Assembly: GCF_016820515.1 (NCBI RefSeq)
Contig: NZ_JADHDV010000027.1
Span: forward strand, 1 to 48,288
Source of the DNA: Pseudoxanthomonas beigongshangi
GTDB lineage: Bacteria > Pseudomonadota > Gammaproteobacteria > Xanthomonadales > Xanthomonadaceae
Direction: 5' to 3'
Length of the DNA: 48,288 nt
How positions within the stretch are numbered: the first letter of the stretch is position 1; the number at the start of each line of letters is the position of its first letter. A model generated the notes under the pieces. The model ran no database searches, was not told the origin of the DNA, and was given only the letters and a program-made list of their open reading frames with translations. This document shows positions 7,771 through 16,328 of the stretch, piece after piece. Made by a program: the position numbers and the translations under genes.

Positions 7771-8619
7771 ATGGGGGATCGCCTCACATTGCCGGATTGG
7801 AACAGCCTGGCGACCCGCGCCGACGAGGCGCTGCCGCTGCTGGAAACCGCGCTGCTGATCGCGCGCGACGAGTACCCCGATCTCGACGCGGATGCGTATG
7901 ACACGATGGTGCAGGGCCACGTCTCGCACCTGCGCGCGGAAATCGACGCCATCGCGGCATGGCCGCTGAAGATGGCCGCGATCAATCGCCACCTGTTCGA
8001 CGAACTCGGCTACAGCGGCGACCACGAGCAGTACTACGACCCGCGCAACAGCTATCTCAACCAGGTGTTCGAACGCCGCCTGGGCAATCCGATCTCGCTG
8101 GCGATGGTGCAGATGGAAGTCGCGCGCCGGCTCGGCGTACCGCTGGACGGGGTGTCATTTCCCGGTCACTTCCTGGTCCGCCTGCCGGTGGACGATGGCC
8201 TGCTGGTGATGGATCCGTTCAACGGCGGCCGCCCGCTCGGCGCCGACGAACTGCGCGAGCGGGCCCGACCGCACCTGGGCGGCGACATTCCCGACGACAA
8301 CGCGCTGCTGCGCATCCTGGACCCGGCCAGCCATCGCGCCATCCTGGTGCGCGTGCTGCGCAATCTGCACGGCGTGTACGCCGAACGCGACGAATGGGAT
8401 CGCGCCGCGCGCAGCGCCGACCGCGTGCTCAAGCTGATTCCCGACCAGGCCGACGCCCTGCGCGATCGCGGCATGGCCTACCTGAAGATGGAACACCTCG
8501 GCGGGGCCCGCCAGGACCTCGCGCGCTACCTGCAACTGGCTCCCGAAGCCACCGACGCGGTCGAACTGCGCGAACGCCTGGTGGAACTGAATGCCACGCC
8601 GCCGGCGAGGATGCATTGA
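7771..8619 (+). CDS. SirB1 family protein (transglutaminase-like with TPR)
   Basis: A 282-residue cytosolic protein. Residues about 40-180 form the SirB1-type transglutaminase-like domain, recognisable from YYDPRNSYLNQVFERRLGNPISL and VSFPGHFLVR. The C-terminal 90 residues form a TPR-like helical repeat (DRAARSADRVLKLIPDQADALRDRG). The usual transglutaminase Cys is not evident, as is common in SirB1 proteins. The function is unknown. A promoter-like pair, TTGATC (7736-7741) and CAGTCT (7759-7764), lies just upstream, with only 6 nt from the -10 box to ATG. Confidence 0.88.
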   Translation: MGDRLTLPDWNSLATRADEALPLLETALLIARDEYPDLDADAYDTMVQGHVSHLRAEIDAIAAWPLKMAAINRHLFDELGYSGDHEQYYDPRNSYLNQVFERRLGNPISLAMVQMEVARRLGVPLDGVSFPGHFLVRLPVDDGLLVMDPFNGGRPLGADELRERARPHLGGDIPDDNALLRILDPASHRAILVRVLRNLHGVYAERDEWDRAARSADRVLKLIPDQADALRDRGMAYLKMEHLGGARQDLARYLQLAPEATDAVELRERLVELNATPPARMH

Positions 8620-8693
8620 GGGCCGGGATTCGGGATGACCGGCCGTGCGGCCGTTGAAAGCCGGGATTCGGGATTCAAAGCTTTTGTCTTTTC

Positions 8694-8810
8694 TCCCCCT
8701 TTGAAAAAGGGGGATTAAGGGGGATTTGGCTTTGGGTGCGGAGAGCAAAATCCCCCGTCACCTGCTTCGCAGGCGCCCGCCCCCTTTTTGCAAAGGGGGC
8801 TCCCGGAGCA
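8694..8810. repeat. Structured intergenic repeat, copy 1 (CCCCCTTT...AAAGGGGG type)
   Basis: This unit is about 115 bp long and recurs at 43435-43543. It contains a G-rich/C-rich series of short hairpins: CCCCCTTTGAAAAAGGGGG, then GGGGGATTT pairing with AAATCCCCC, CCTGCTTCGCAGG, and GCCCCCTTTTTGCAAAGGGGGC. Both copies are preceded by tandem GGGATTC heptamers (here around 8622-8675). It carries no reading frame and no transposase, so it may be a non-autonomous, REP-like or MITE-like element. Confidence 0.8.
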
Positions 8811-8831
8811 GGATCTTCCTCTGCGCGTCAT

Positions 8832-8854
8832 GTAGAGCGGAGCTTGCTCCGCTG
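8832..8854 (+). repeat. GTAG-type REP palindrome
   Basis: GTAG followed by the stem AGCGGAGC-tt-GCTCCGCT (8836-8843 with 8846-8853). The same unit occurs at 40171 and 40256. The GTAG-headed palindrome resembles the SMAG elements of Stenotrophomonas, which are thought to be moved by RAYT transposases. None is present here. Confidence 0.8.
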
Positions 8855-8922
8855 CCCTGGAGTTGACACACGTCCCCGACTCGCCCGTTCCCGGCATCGC
8901 GCCAGGGCAGGCAAACCCGGCG

Positions 8923-9114
8923 CTACGGCACCTCGACCATCTCGAAATCGTCCTTGGTCACGCCGCAGTCCGGGCAGGTCCAGGTGTCGGGAATGTCCTC
9001 CCAGCGGGTGCCGGGGGCAATGCCCTCTTCCGGCAGCCCCTCCGCCTCGTCGTAGAGGAAGCCGCAGACCACGCACATCCAGGTGCGGTAGGTGGTGGCG
9101 GTGGCGTCGGTCAT
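8923..9114 (-). CDS. Rubredoxin
   Basis: A 63-residue small electron carrier that binds one iron through four Cys: CVVCG (C14, C17) and CPDCG (C47, C50). The intervening aromatic and acidic residues ([14 protein letters not shown]) are typical. The start at 9114 gives a normal-length protein; the frame is open a further 17 codons upstream, but those residues do not look like rubredoxin. It is divergent from thiE, with 65 bp between them. The redox partner is not encoded nearby. Confidence 0.95.
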   Translation of the reverse strand: MTDATATTYRTWMCVVCGFLYDEAEGLPEEGIAPGTRWEDIPDTWTCPDCGVTKDDFEMVEVP

Positions 9115-9179
9115 CGGATAATGCGGGTCGGTGGGCCGTCCATTGTCCCACTCCCGTTCCCGCACCGGAAGTTTCGCCG

Positions 9180-9824
9180 ATGAATTCCCCCTGGCCCGCC
9201 GGCGGCGGCCCCGCGCCGCGCGGCCTGTACCTGATCACCCCCGACGAGGCCGACACCGCGCGGCTGCTGGCGCGGGTGGAACCGCTGCTCGCCGAAGGTG
9301 TCACCTGGCTCCAATACCGGCACAAGGGCACCGACGCGGCGCTGCGCGGCCAGCAGGCGAGCGCGCTGCAGGCGCTGTGCGCGCGTGCCGGCGTGCCGCT
9401 GATCATCAACGACGACGCGGCGCTGGCGCTGGCGGTGAACGCGGCCGGCGTGCACCTGGGCGAGGACGACGGCGACATCGCCGCCGCCCGCGCGTTGCTG
9501 GGCGAGGCGGCCATCGTCGGCGCATCCTGCTATGACGAACTCGATCGCGCCCGGCGCGCGGTCGCCGCGGGCGCCAACTACGTGGCGTTCGGCGCGTTCT
9601 TCCCCACCCGCAGCAAGGCCACCACGCGTCGGGCCACGCCCGCGCTGCTGGCCGACGCCGCCGTTCTGGGCGTGCCGCGGGTGGCGATAGGCGGCATAAC
9701 CCCGGACAATACACCTGCCCTGGTCGCCGCCGGAGCCGATCTGGTGGCGGTCATCGGCGGCGTGTTCGAGGCCACCGACCCCATCGGGGCGGTGCGCGCC
9801 TACCGGCGAAGCCTCGCCGCCTGA
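9180..9824 (+). CDS. thiE: Thiamine-phosphate synthase
   Basis: Joins hydroxymethylpyrimidine diphosphate and thiazole phosphate to give thiamine monophosphate. The 214-residue TIM barrel has the expected elements: [11 protein letters not shown] (pyrimidine site), [57 protein letters not shown] (PPi loop), and the C-terminal phosphate loops AIGGITPDN and [12 protein letters not shown]. No other thiamine gene is nearby. It is followed by a REP pair and hemL on the same strand. Confidence 0.93.
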   Translation: MNSPWPAGGGPAPRGLYLITPDEADTARLLARVEPLLAEGVTWLQYRHKGTDAALRGQQASALQALCARAGVPLIINDDAALALAVNAAGVHLGEDDGDIAAARALLGEAAIVGASCYDELDRARRAVAAGANYVAFGAFFPTRSKATTRRATPALLADAAVLGVPRVAIGGITPDNTPALVAAGADLVAVIGGVFEATDPIGAVRAYRRSLAA

Positions 9825-9836
9825 CCGGCGGCCTGC

Positions 9837-9904
9837 TGTGGGAGCGACGCCCGTCGCGATGAAGCTTTCCCCGGCGTTCCTTCGCGGTCCAGGCCGCTCC
9901 CACC
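9837..9904. repeat. GTGGGAGCGAC-type REP pair between thiE and hemL
   Basis: TGTGGGAGCGACGCCCGTCG starts at 9837 and the inverted arm GGCCGCTCCCACC ends at 9904. The right arm is shorter than in the copies at 11869 and 27355. It forms a bulged hairpin in any transcript from thiE to hemL and could separate their expression. Confidence 0.75.
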
Positions 9905-9933
9905 GGACGCCCTCCTGCCTGTTTGGAATCCAG

Positions 9934-11222
<1,289 letters not shown>

Positions 11223-11226
<4 letters not shown>

Positions 11227-11843
11227 TGGTGCCGCCGCGGATCGAACGGGTGCTGTTCGACTTCGATGGCGTGCTCGCGCACTACCATCACGAACAGCGT
11301 ATCGCCCACCTGGCCGCCCACGCCGGCGCGGAGCATGAACGCGTGCGCGAGGTGCTGTTCACCTCAGGCCTGGAAACCGAGTACGACGGTGGCCGGATCA
11401 GCACGGAGCTGTATCTGTCGCGCCTGGGCGAAGGCATCGCCCGGGCGATCGACGAAGACACCTGGATTGCCTCGCGGATGGCCGGCAGCCACGCCGACAC
11501 GGCGGTACTGGACCAGATCCTGGCCCTCGACGCCAGCCTGGAACTGGGCGTGCTCACCAACAACGGCCTGCTGATGGCCCGGGCCATCCCGCGCATCGTC
11601 GCGCCCATCCATCCGCGCCTGGAAGGCCGCGTGATCTGCAGCGGCGCCCTGCAGCTGCGCAAGCCGGAGCCGCGCATCTACACGCTGGCGCTGGCGCAAC
11701 TGGGATGGGACGCCGCGCGCACGCTGTTCGTCGACGATGTGTTCGCCAATGTCCAGGGCGCCCGCAGCGTGGGCCTGCACGCGGAAACCGTCACCGATGC
11801 CGCCAGCCTGCGGCAGGTGTTCAGGCGTTACCGGTTGGCCTGA
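11223..11843 (+). CDS. HAD family hydrolase
   Basis: A 206-residue haloacid dehalogenase-like phosphatase. Motif I is FDFDGVL (nucleophile D13, acid D15), motif II is LGVLTNNG, the motif III Lys is in [10 protein letters not shown], and motif IV is [13 protein letters not shown]. The helical cap between residues 20 and 95 suggests a type I-C1 cap. The substrate cannot be deduced. It overlaps hemL by four bases, a possible sign of coexpression. The start could be either of two adjacent ATG codons (11223 or 11226). Confidence 0.9.
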
Positions 11844-11868
11844 AACCCAGCGTGCATTCCGGCCTGTG

Positions 11869-11957
11869 TTGTGGGAGCGACGTAAGTCGCGATTGCCGTC
11901 CAACGAGCTGCTGTCGGCACACGCGCAGAAGCTTCGCGACTGACGTCGCTCCCACAA
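11869..11957. repeat. GTGGGAGCGAC-type REP pair between convergent genes
   Basis: Arms TTGTGGGAGCGACGTAAGTC (from 11869) and its inverted partner ending at 11957 differ at one position over 24 bp, with about 41 bp between them. It lies between the 3' ends of the HAD gene and argD and may act as a bidirectional terminator. Confidence 0.85.
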
Positions 11958-11978
11958 GGGGAGCAATCGGTTGTGCGC

Positions 11979-13208
11979 CTACTTCCCCACAAACTGGCGC
12001 AGCGCGGCATGCAGGCGCTTGCAGCCCTCGGCCAGCTCGTCGTCGTGGATGTTCAGCGCCGGCACGAAACGGAGCACGTCCGGGCCGGCCTGCAGCAGCA
12101 GCACGCCCTGCGCGGCGGCCAGGTCGAGGATTTCGCCGGCGCGTCCGGCGAAGGCCGGCTTCAGCACCGCGCCGAGCATCAGGCCACGGCCGCGCACCTG
12201 CGAGAACAGGCCCAGTTCGGCGTCCATCTCGGCGAGCGCCTTGCGCAGCGCCGCCGACTGGCGGGCGACGTTGTTGGCGATGGCCGGCGCGGCCAGCTTG
12301 CGCAGCGCGACCCGCGCCACCGCCGCGGCCAGCGGATTGCCGCCAAAGGTGGTGCCGTGCGCGCCGAACTGCATCGCCTCGGCCACCTTCGGGCCGGCCA
12401 GCATCGCGCCAATCGGGAAGCCGCCGCCCAGCGCCTTGGCCAGGGTGACGATGTCCGGGGTCACGCCATCCTGCCAGTGCGCGAACAGGGTGCCGGTACG
12501 GCCCATGCCGGACTGGATCTCGTCCAGTACCAGCAGCGCGCCGTGGTGATCGCACAGCTCGCGCACCGCGCTGAGGAAGCCGGGCGCGGCCGGCATCACC
12601 CCGCCCTCGCCCTGGATCGGTTCCAGCATCACCGCGGCGACATCACCGGCCGCCATCGCGATTTCCAGCTGGGTGAGGTCATTGAAATCTACATAGCGGA
12701 AACCGCCGGGCAGCGGTTCGTAGCCTTCCTGGTACTTGGGCTGCGCGGTCGCGGTCACCGTCGCCAGCGTGCGGCCATGGAAGCTGCCACGGAAGGTGAC
12801 GATGACGCGCTTGTCCGGCGCCCGTCCCTGACCGGCTGCCCACTTGCGCACCAGCTTGATCGCCGCCTCGTTGGCCTCGGCGCCGGAATTGCACAGGAAC
12901 ACGCGGCTGGCGAAGCGCGACGAGGCCACCAGTTCCTCGGCTAGGCGCAACGGCGGCTCGCTATGGAAGACGTTGCTGGTGTGCCACAGCTTGCCGGCCT
13001 GCTCGACCAGCGCCTCCACCAGATCGGGATCGTTGTGGCCCAGGCCGCACACGGCGATACCGGCGGACAGATCGATGTATTCGCGGCCTTCGCTGTCCCA
13101 GATGCGCGCGCCCTGGCCACGATCCAGGATCAGCTCGCGCTGGCGATAGATGGGCAGGTAGTACTGCTTGCCCTTGGCGAGCAGTTCGGAGGCGGGGCTG
13201 GCGGTCAT
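11979..13208 (-). CDS. argD: Acetylornithine aminotransferase
   Basis: A 409-residue fold-type I PLP enzyme that transaminates N-acetylglutamate semialdehyde in arginine synthesis, and possibly succinyl-diaminopimelate in lysine synthesis. Motifs are LCNSGAEANEAAIKLVRKW, FHGRTLATVTATAQPKYQ, EPIQGEGGV, LVLDEIQSGMGRTG (D229) and the PLP lysine K258 in LAKALGGGFPIGA. ATG at 13208 is chosen; an upstream in-frame TTG would add 8 residues without a better ribosome site. The gene stands alone, away from an arginine cluster. A xanthomonad N-succinylornithine-like specificity cannot be excluded from sequence. Confidence 0.93.
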   Translation of the reverse strand: MTASPASELLAKGKQYYLPIYRQRELILDRGQGARIWDSEGREYIDLSAGIAVCGLGHNDPDLVEALVEQAGKLWHTSNVFHSEPPLRLAEELVASSRFASRVFLCNSGAEANEAAIKLVRKWAAGQGRAPDKRVIVTFRGSFHGRTLATVTATAQPKYQEGYEPLPGGFRYVDFNDLTQLEIAMAAGDVAAVMLEPIQGEGGVMPAAPGFLSAVRELCDHHGALLVLDEIQSGMGRTGTLFAHWQDGVTPDIVTLAKALGGGFPIGAMLAGPKVAEAMQFGAHGTTFGGNPLAAAVARVALRKLAAPAIANNVARQSAALRKALAEMDAELGLFSQVRGRGLMLGAVLKPAFAGRAGEILDLAAAQGVLLLQAGPDVLRFVPALNIHDDELAEGCKRLHAALRQFVGK

Positions 13209-13349
13209 GGCGTCGGCGGGCGGGCGGGACAAGAGCGATATTGTCGCTGATTTCCCCCCGATCGGCGGTCCCCGCGGGCCGCCGGCGCCGTCATCCCCGG
13301 CGGCGTCGGCAAGGTTCGCGCCGGGATGCGCCGGAACGGGCGTTGCGGA

Positions 13350-13886
13350 TCAGGCGAAATCGATCGCGTCGGCCGGCACCGCCCGGATCCGCGGTCCGAA
13401 ACTGGTGATGTCCGGCAGGGTGGCGTTGTGGTGCGTGCGGATCTGCGCGGCGCTGGCGTGCGCCTTGTCATGGGTGGTGTGCGCGTCCGCCGCCAGCGTC
13501 ACGGCATAGCCGTGCGCGGCCGCGCTGCGGGTGGTGGTATCGACGCAGAACTCGGTGGCGTAGCCGCAGATCACCAGTTCCTCCACGCCCAGGAAAGCCA
13601 GCACTTCGTCCAGCCCGGTACGCAGGAACGAATCCGGCGTGCTCTTGCGGATGCGGCGATCGCCATCGACGACGTCGAGCCGCGGATCCAGTTGCCAGCC
13701 GGACGATTCCGGCTCCATCCCGCCCGCGCGCTCGTGCTGCACGTGGATCACCGGCACGCCGCGCGAGCGTGCGCGCCCGGCGAGCGCATTGATGCCGGCG
13801 ATCACGCCGTCCGCGTCGGCCGGTGGCGGGCTGGTCTCGAACAATCCACGTTGCACATCAATCACCAGCAGTGCCAGGCTCATCAT
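13350..13886 (-). CDS. Isochorismatase-like cysteine hydrolase
   Basis: A 178-residue single-domain hydrolase of the isochorismatase superfamily (nicotinamidase-like fold). The catalytic triad is visible: D10 in LVIDVQRGL, K81 in RIRKSTPDSF, and C114 in GYATEFCVDTT. The metal-binding residues typical of nicotinamidase are not evident, so it is more likely one of the many unassigned family members. Two consecutive ATG codons (13886 and 13883) could serve as start. It lies upstream of argD on the same strand, separated by 141 bp, and downstream of gloA. Confidence 0.9.
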   Translation of the reverse strand: MMSLALLVIDVQRGLFETSPPPADADGVIAGINALAGRARSRGVPVIHVQHERAGGMEPESSGWQLDPRLDVVDGDRRIRKSTPDSFLRTGLDEVLAFLGVEELVICGYATEFCVDTTTRSAAAHGYAVTLAADAHTTHDKAHASAAQIRTHHNATLPDITSFGPRIRAVPADAIDFA

Positions 13887-13984
13887 GCATCCGTCGTGTC
13901 ATCGCGGGAGCACAGCTTCCCCGATCTGGATGGCGAATCCAAGTGCGTCGCGCGTGCCCGCGACCGCCATCATCGAGGTCGCGT

Positions 13985-14407
13985 TCACCATACGCCGACG
14001 TTTGCCATCGACATCCACGGCTCCTGCGGCGGCAATGCCGCGCCCTTCTGCAACAGCTCGATGGAAATCAGATCGGGCGTGCGCACGAACGCCATGCGGC
14101 CATCACGCGGCGGGCGGTTGATGGTGATGCCCAGCGACTGCAGGTGCGCGCAGGTGGCGTAGATGTCGTCGACCTCGAAGGCCAGGTGGCCGAAGTTGCG
14201 GGCGCTGCCGTAGTCCTCGTCCGAACCCCAGTTGTAGGTCAGTTCGATTTCCGACTCGGGATTGGCCGGCGCGCCGAAGTAGACCAGGGTGAACTTGCCG
14301 GCCTCGTTGTCCATGCGGCGCGTCTCGCGCAGGCCCAGGCCCTCGGTGAAGAACTTGCTGGTGGCGTCCAGATCGTGGACGCGGATCATCGCGTGCAGGT
14401 ATTTCAT
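13985..14407 (-). CDS. gloA: Lactoylglutathione lyase (glyoxalase I)
   Basis: Converts the hemithioacetal of methylglyoxal and glutathione to S-lactoylglutathione. The 140-residue VOC-fold protein aligns by eye with E. coli GloA. The four metal ligands are present: H5 (LHAMIRV), E55 (IELTYNWG), H74 (GHLAFEV) and E117 (ISIELLQ). Length and the ELTYNWG motif point to a Ni-type, short bacterial enzyme. It lies 28 bp downstream of the DoxX gene, same strand. Confidence 0.92.
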   Translation of the reverse strand: MKYLHAMIRVHDLDATSKFFTEGLGLRETRRMDNEAGKFTLVYFGAPANPESEIELTYNWGSDEDYGSARNFGHLAFEVDDIYATCAHLQSLGITINRPPRDGRMAFVRTPDLISIELLQKGAALPPQEPWMSMANVGVW

Positions 14408-14434
14408 GTCGTTCTCGTGAATCGTTGTTGCGGT

Positions 14435-14842
14435 TCAATGGGGGATGGCGGAACGCCGGGGCCGGCAGGCCCAGGCCAGGCCGAGCAGGCAGGCCAGGAT
14501 CAGCACGCTGTACTCCATGCCGTTGCGGCCGAGGCCGACCACGAACCAGCCTTCCTGCGCGTGCACCAGCCAGATGCCGCAGGCGTAGATGACGGCGAAC
14601 ACCAGCGCCAGCGGGGTCACCCAGCGACCCCAGGCGAGCAGCAGGGTAGCGGAGAGTTCGAACCCGGTGATGAACCAGGCGATACCCGCGCCGAAGGGAA
14701 ACCCTTGCGCGTCCAGGAACTGTCCGAACGGTGCAACGCCTCCCGCGCCCAGGCGGGCCGCGCCATGGATGAAGAGCAACGCCGCCAGCACGCAGCGGAT
14801 CAGGGTCAGTCCTTGCCGGAAGGAGGCGGCGTCGGCGGTCAT
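14435..14842 (-). CDS. DoxX family membrane protein
   Basis: A 135-residue inner-membrane protein with four hydrophobic segments (about residues 12-30, 50-72, 76-94 and 108-125) and the DoxX-type motif FIHGAARLGAGG near the first helix. Some family members form redox or disulfide-stress complexes in mycobacteria, but no such partner is visible here. The start at 14842 places the first helix normally. It sits between gloA and the HIT gene, all on the minus strand. Confidence 0.8.
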   Translation of the reverse strand: MTADAASFRQGLTLIRCVLAALLFIHGAARLGAGGVAPFGQFLDAQGFPFGAGIAWFITGFELSATLLLAWGRWVTPLALVFAVIYACGIWLVHAQEGWFVVGLGRNGMEYSVLILACLLGLAWACRPRRSAIPH

Positions 14843-14889
14843 CGGGATGCTCCGGTGGAAAAGACGTTCTGGAAAAGTGGCCTGGACCT

Positions 14890-15318
14890 TCAGGAAGCGA
14901 TATGGCAGTGCGGACGCAGGCGCGCGGCCAGCCCATCCAGATCGGTGCGCGCCGCCGGTGCCGGCAGCCCCTGCGGATACAGCCGGAACAGGCCATCGCG
15001 ATGCTGGCGTGGCTGCACATGCAGATGCACGTGCGGGACTTCCTGCCCGCCGGCGTGGCCGTTGGACTGCCACAGGTTGAGGCCGGGTGGATCGAGTTCC
15101 GCCCGCAGCGCCTGTGCGACCCGCACCGCCATCCGCATCAGCGCGGCGGCGGTGTCCGGCGCCAGTTCGTAGATCGTCTCGACATGCGCGCGCGGCACCA
15201 CCAGCACATGCCCCGGAACCGGCTGGCGCAGATCCAGGAACGCCACCACATCGGCATCCTCGGCCACCCGGCTGGCCGCGGCCCGACCTTCGAGGATGGC
15301 GCAGAAGATGCACGTCAT
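14890..15318 (-). CDS. HIT family nucleotide-binding protein
   Basis: A 142-residue histidine-triad protein. It shows the N-terminal zinc-type CIFCAI motif, the PGHVLVVPRAHVETI segment and the catalytic HVHLHVQPR triad. HIT proteins hydrolyse nucleoside phosphoramidates or dinucleoside polyphosphates; the exact substrate is open. Its ATG overlaps the stop of the upstream SDR gene (TGATG), indicating coupled translation. Confidence 0.93.
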   Translation of the reverse strand: MTCIFCAILEGRAAASRVAEDADVVAFLDLRQPVPGHVLVVPRAHVETIYELAPDTAAALMRMAVRVAQALRAELDPPGLNLWQSNGHAGGQEVPHVHLHVQPRQHRDGLFRLYPQGLPAPAARTDLDGLAARLRPHCHIAS

Positions 15319-16139
15319 CAGGGATCCAGGAACAGGTCCGGCAACAGCGGCTGGGAAGGGTCCACGGCGTAGCCGGAGAAATCCTCGACGCCGGCTTCTC
15401 GCAGCACGTTCTCGTCGATCAGGAAATGCCCGTGGAAACCCGCCGCCGGCCGGGTGAGCACGGCATGCGCGGCGTCGGCGACGATGGCCGGGGTACGGCA
15501 ACGTGGAATCTCGACGCCGGGAATCATGTTCAGGGCGTCGGTGGCGATGATCGTGCGCGGCCACAGCGCGTTGACCGCCACGCCCTGCGGACCGAACTCG
15601 CCGGCCAGGCCGAGGGTCACGAAGCTCATGCCCATCTTCGCCAGGGTGTAACCGGTGTGCGGTGTCCACCAGCGCGGATCCAGCGACGGCGGCGGCGCCA
15701 GGGTGAGGATGTGCGGATTGGCCGCCTGGCGCAGGTACGGCAGGCACGCCTGCGCGCACAGGAAACTGCCGCGCGCATTGACCTGGTTCATCAGGTCGAA
15801 GCGCTTCATCGGCGTGTCCAGCACGCCGGCCAGCCAGATGGCGCTGGCGTTGTTGACCAGGATGTCGATGCCGCCGAAGGCGTCCACGGTCGCGGCCACC
15901 GCCGCGCGCACGTCGTCCTCCTCGCGGATGTCGCATTTCAGCGCCAGGCCCTGCCCGCCCGCCTCGGTGACCGCCTGCGCCGCGCTGTGGATGGTGCCCG
16001 CCAGCTTCGGATTGGGGACCGAGGACTTGGCCGCGATCGCCACGTTGGCGCCGTCGCGCGCCGCGCGCAGGGCGATCGCCAGGCCGATGCCGCGCGAGGC
16101 GCCGGTGATGAAGAGAGTCTTGCCCTGCAAGCTGGCCAT
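15318..16139 (-). CDS. SDR family oxidoreductase (HSDL2-like)
   Basis: A 273-residue short-chain dehydrogenase. The N-terminal TGASRGIG cofactor loop, NNAS motif and YTLAK active-site pair are intact. The segments AAKSSVPNPKLAGTI and PPSLDPRWWTPHTGYTLAKMGMS are characteristic of the hydroxysteroid dehydrogenase-like protein 2 subgroup. The usual catalytic Ser position falls in the proline-rich PPPSLD stretch. Substrates are likely to be lipid-derived alcohols or ketones, but this is family-level inference. The start at 16139 gives the standard N-terminus. Confidence 0.9.
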   Translation of the reverse strand: MASLQGKTLFITGASRGIGLAIALRAARDGANVAIAAKSSVPNPKLAGTIHSAAQAVTEAGGQGLALKCDIREEDDVRAAVAATVDAFGGIDILVNNASAIWLAGVLDTPMKRFDLMNQVNARGSFLCAQACLPYLRQAANPHILTLAPPPSLDPRWWTPHTGYTLAKMGMSFVTLGLAGEFGPQGVAVNALWPRTIIATDALNMIPGVEIPRCRTPAIVADAAHAVLTRPAAGFHGHFLIDENVLREAGVEDFSGYAVDPSQPLLPDLFLDP

Positions 16140-16315
16140 GGAAGTCCTGCGTCCGCCGATGGAAATGGGATGCCTTTCAGGATACCCCGGCCGGGCGGCG
16201 GGCCGGCGGCGGCGGGACGAAGCGTCCGGATACGGGGCCGGGAGCACGCCGCCAGCCACGTTTCACGTTGAAAGTCCACGCCCATCAGACGGGATGCCAG
16301 TCATGAACGGCCGCC

Positions 16316-16321
16316 TATAAT
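16316..16321 (+). promoter_or_regulatory. Consensus -10 box 7 nt before an ATG (candidate leaderless promoter)
   Basis: TATAAT is a perfect -10 hexamer, and the ATG of the DedA/PAP2 gene is at 16329. No convincing -35 box lies at 15-18 bp and no Shine-Dalgarno sequence lies between. The spacing equals that at 4358-4371. Confidence 0.5.
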
Positions 16322-16328
16322 CCGGGCG

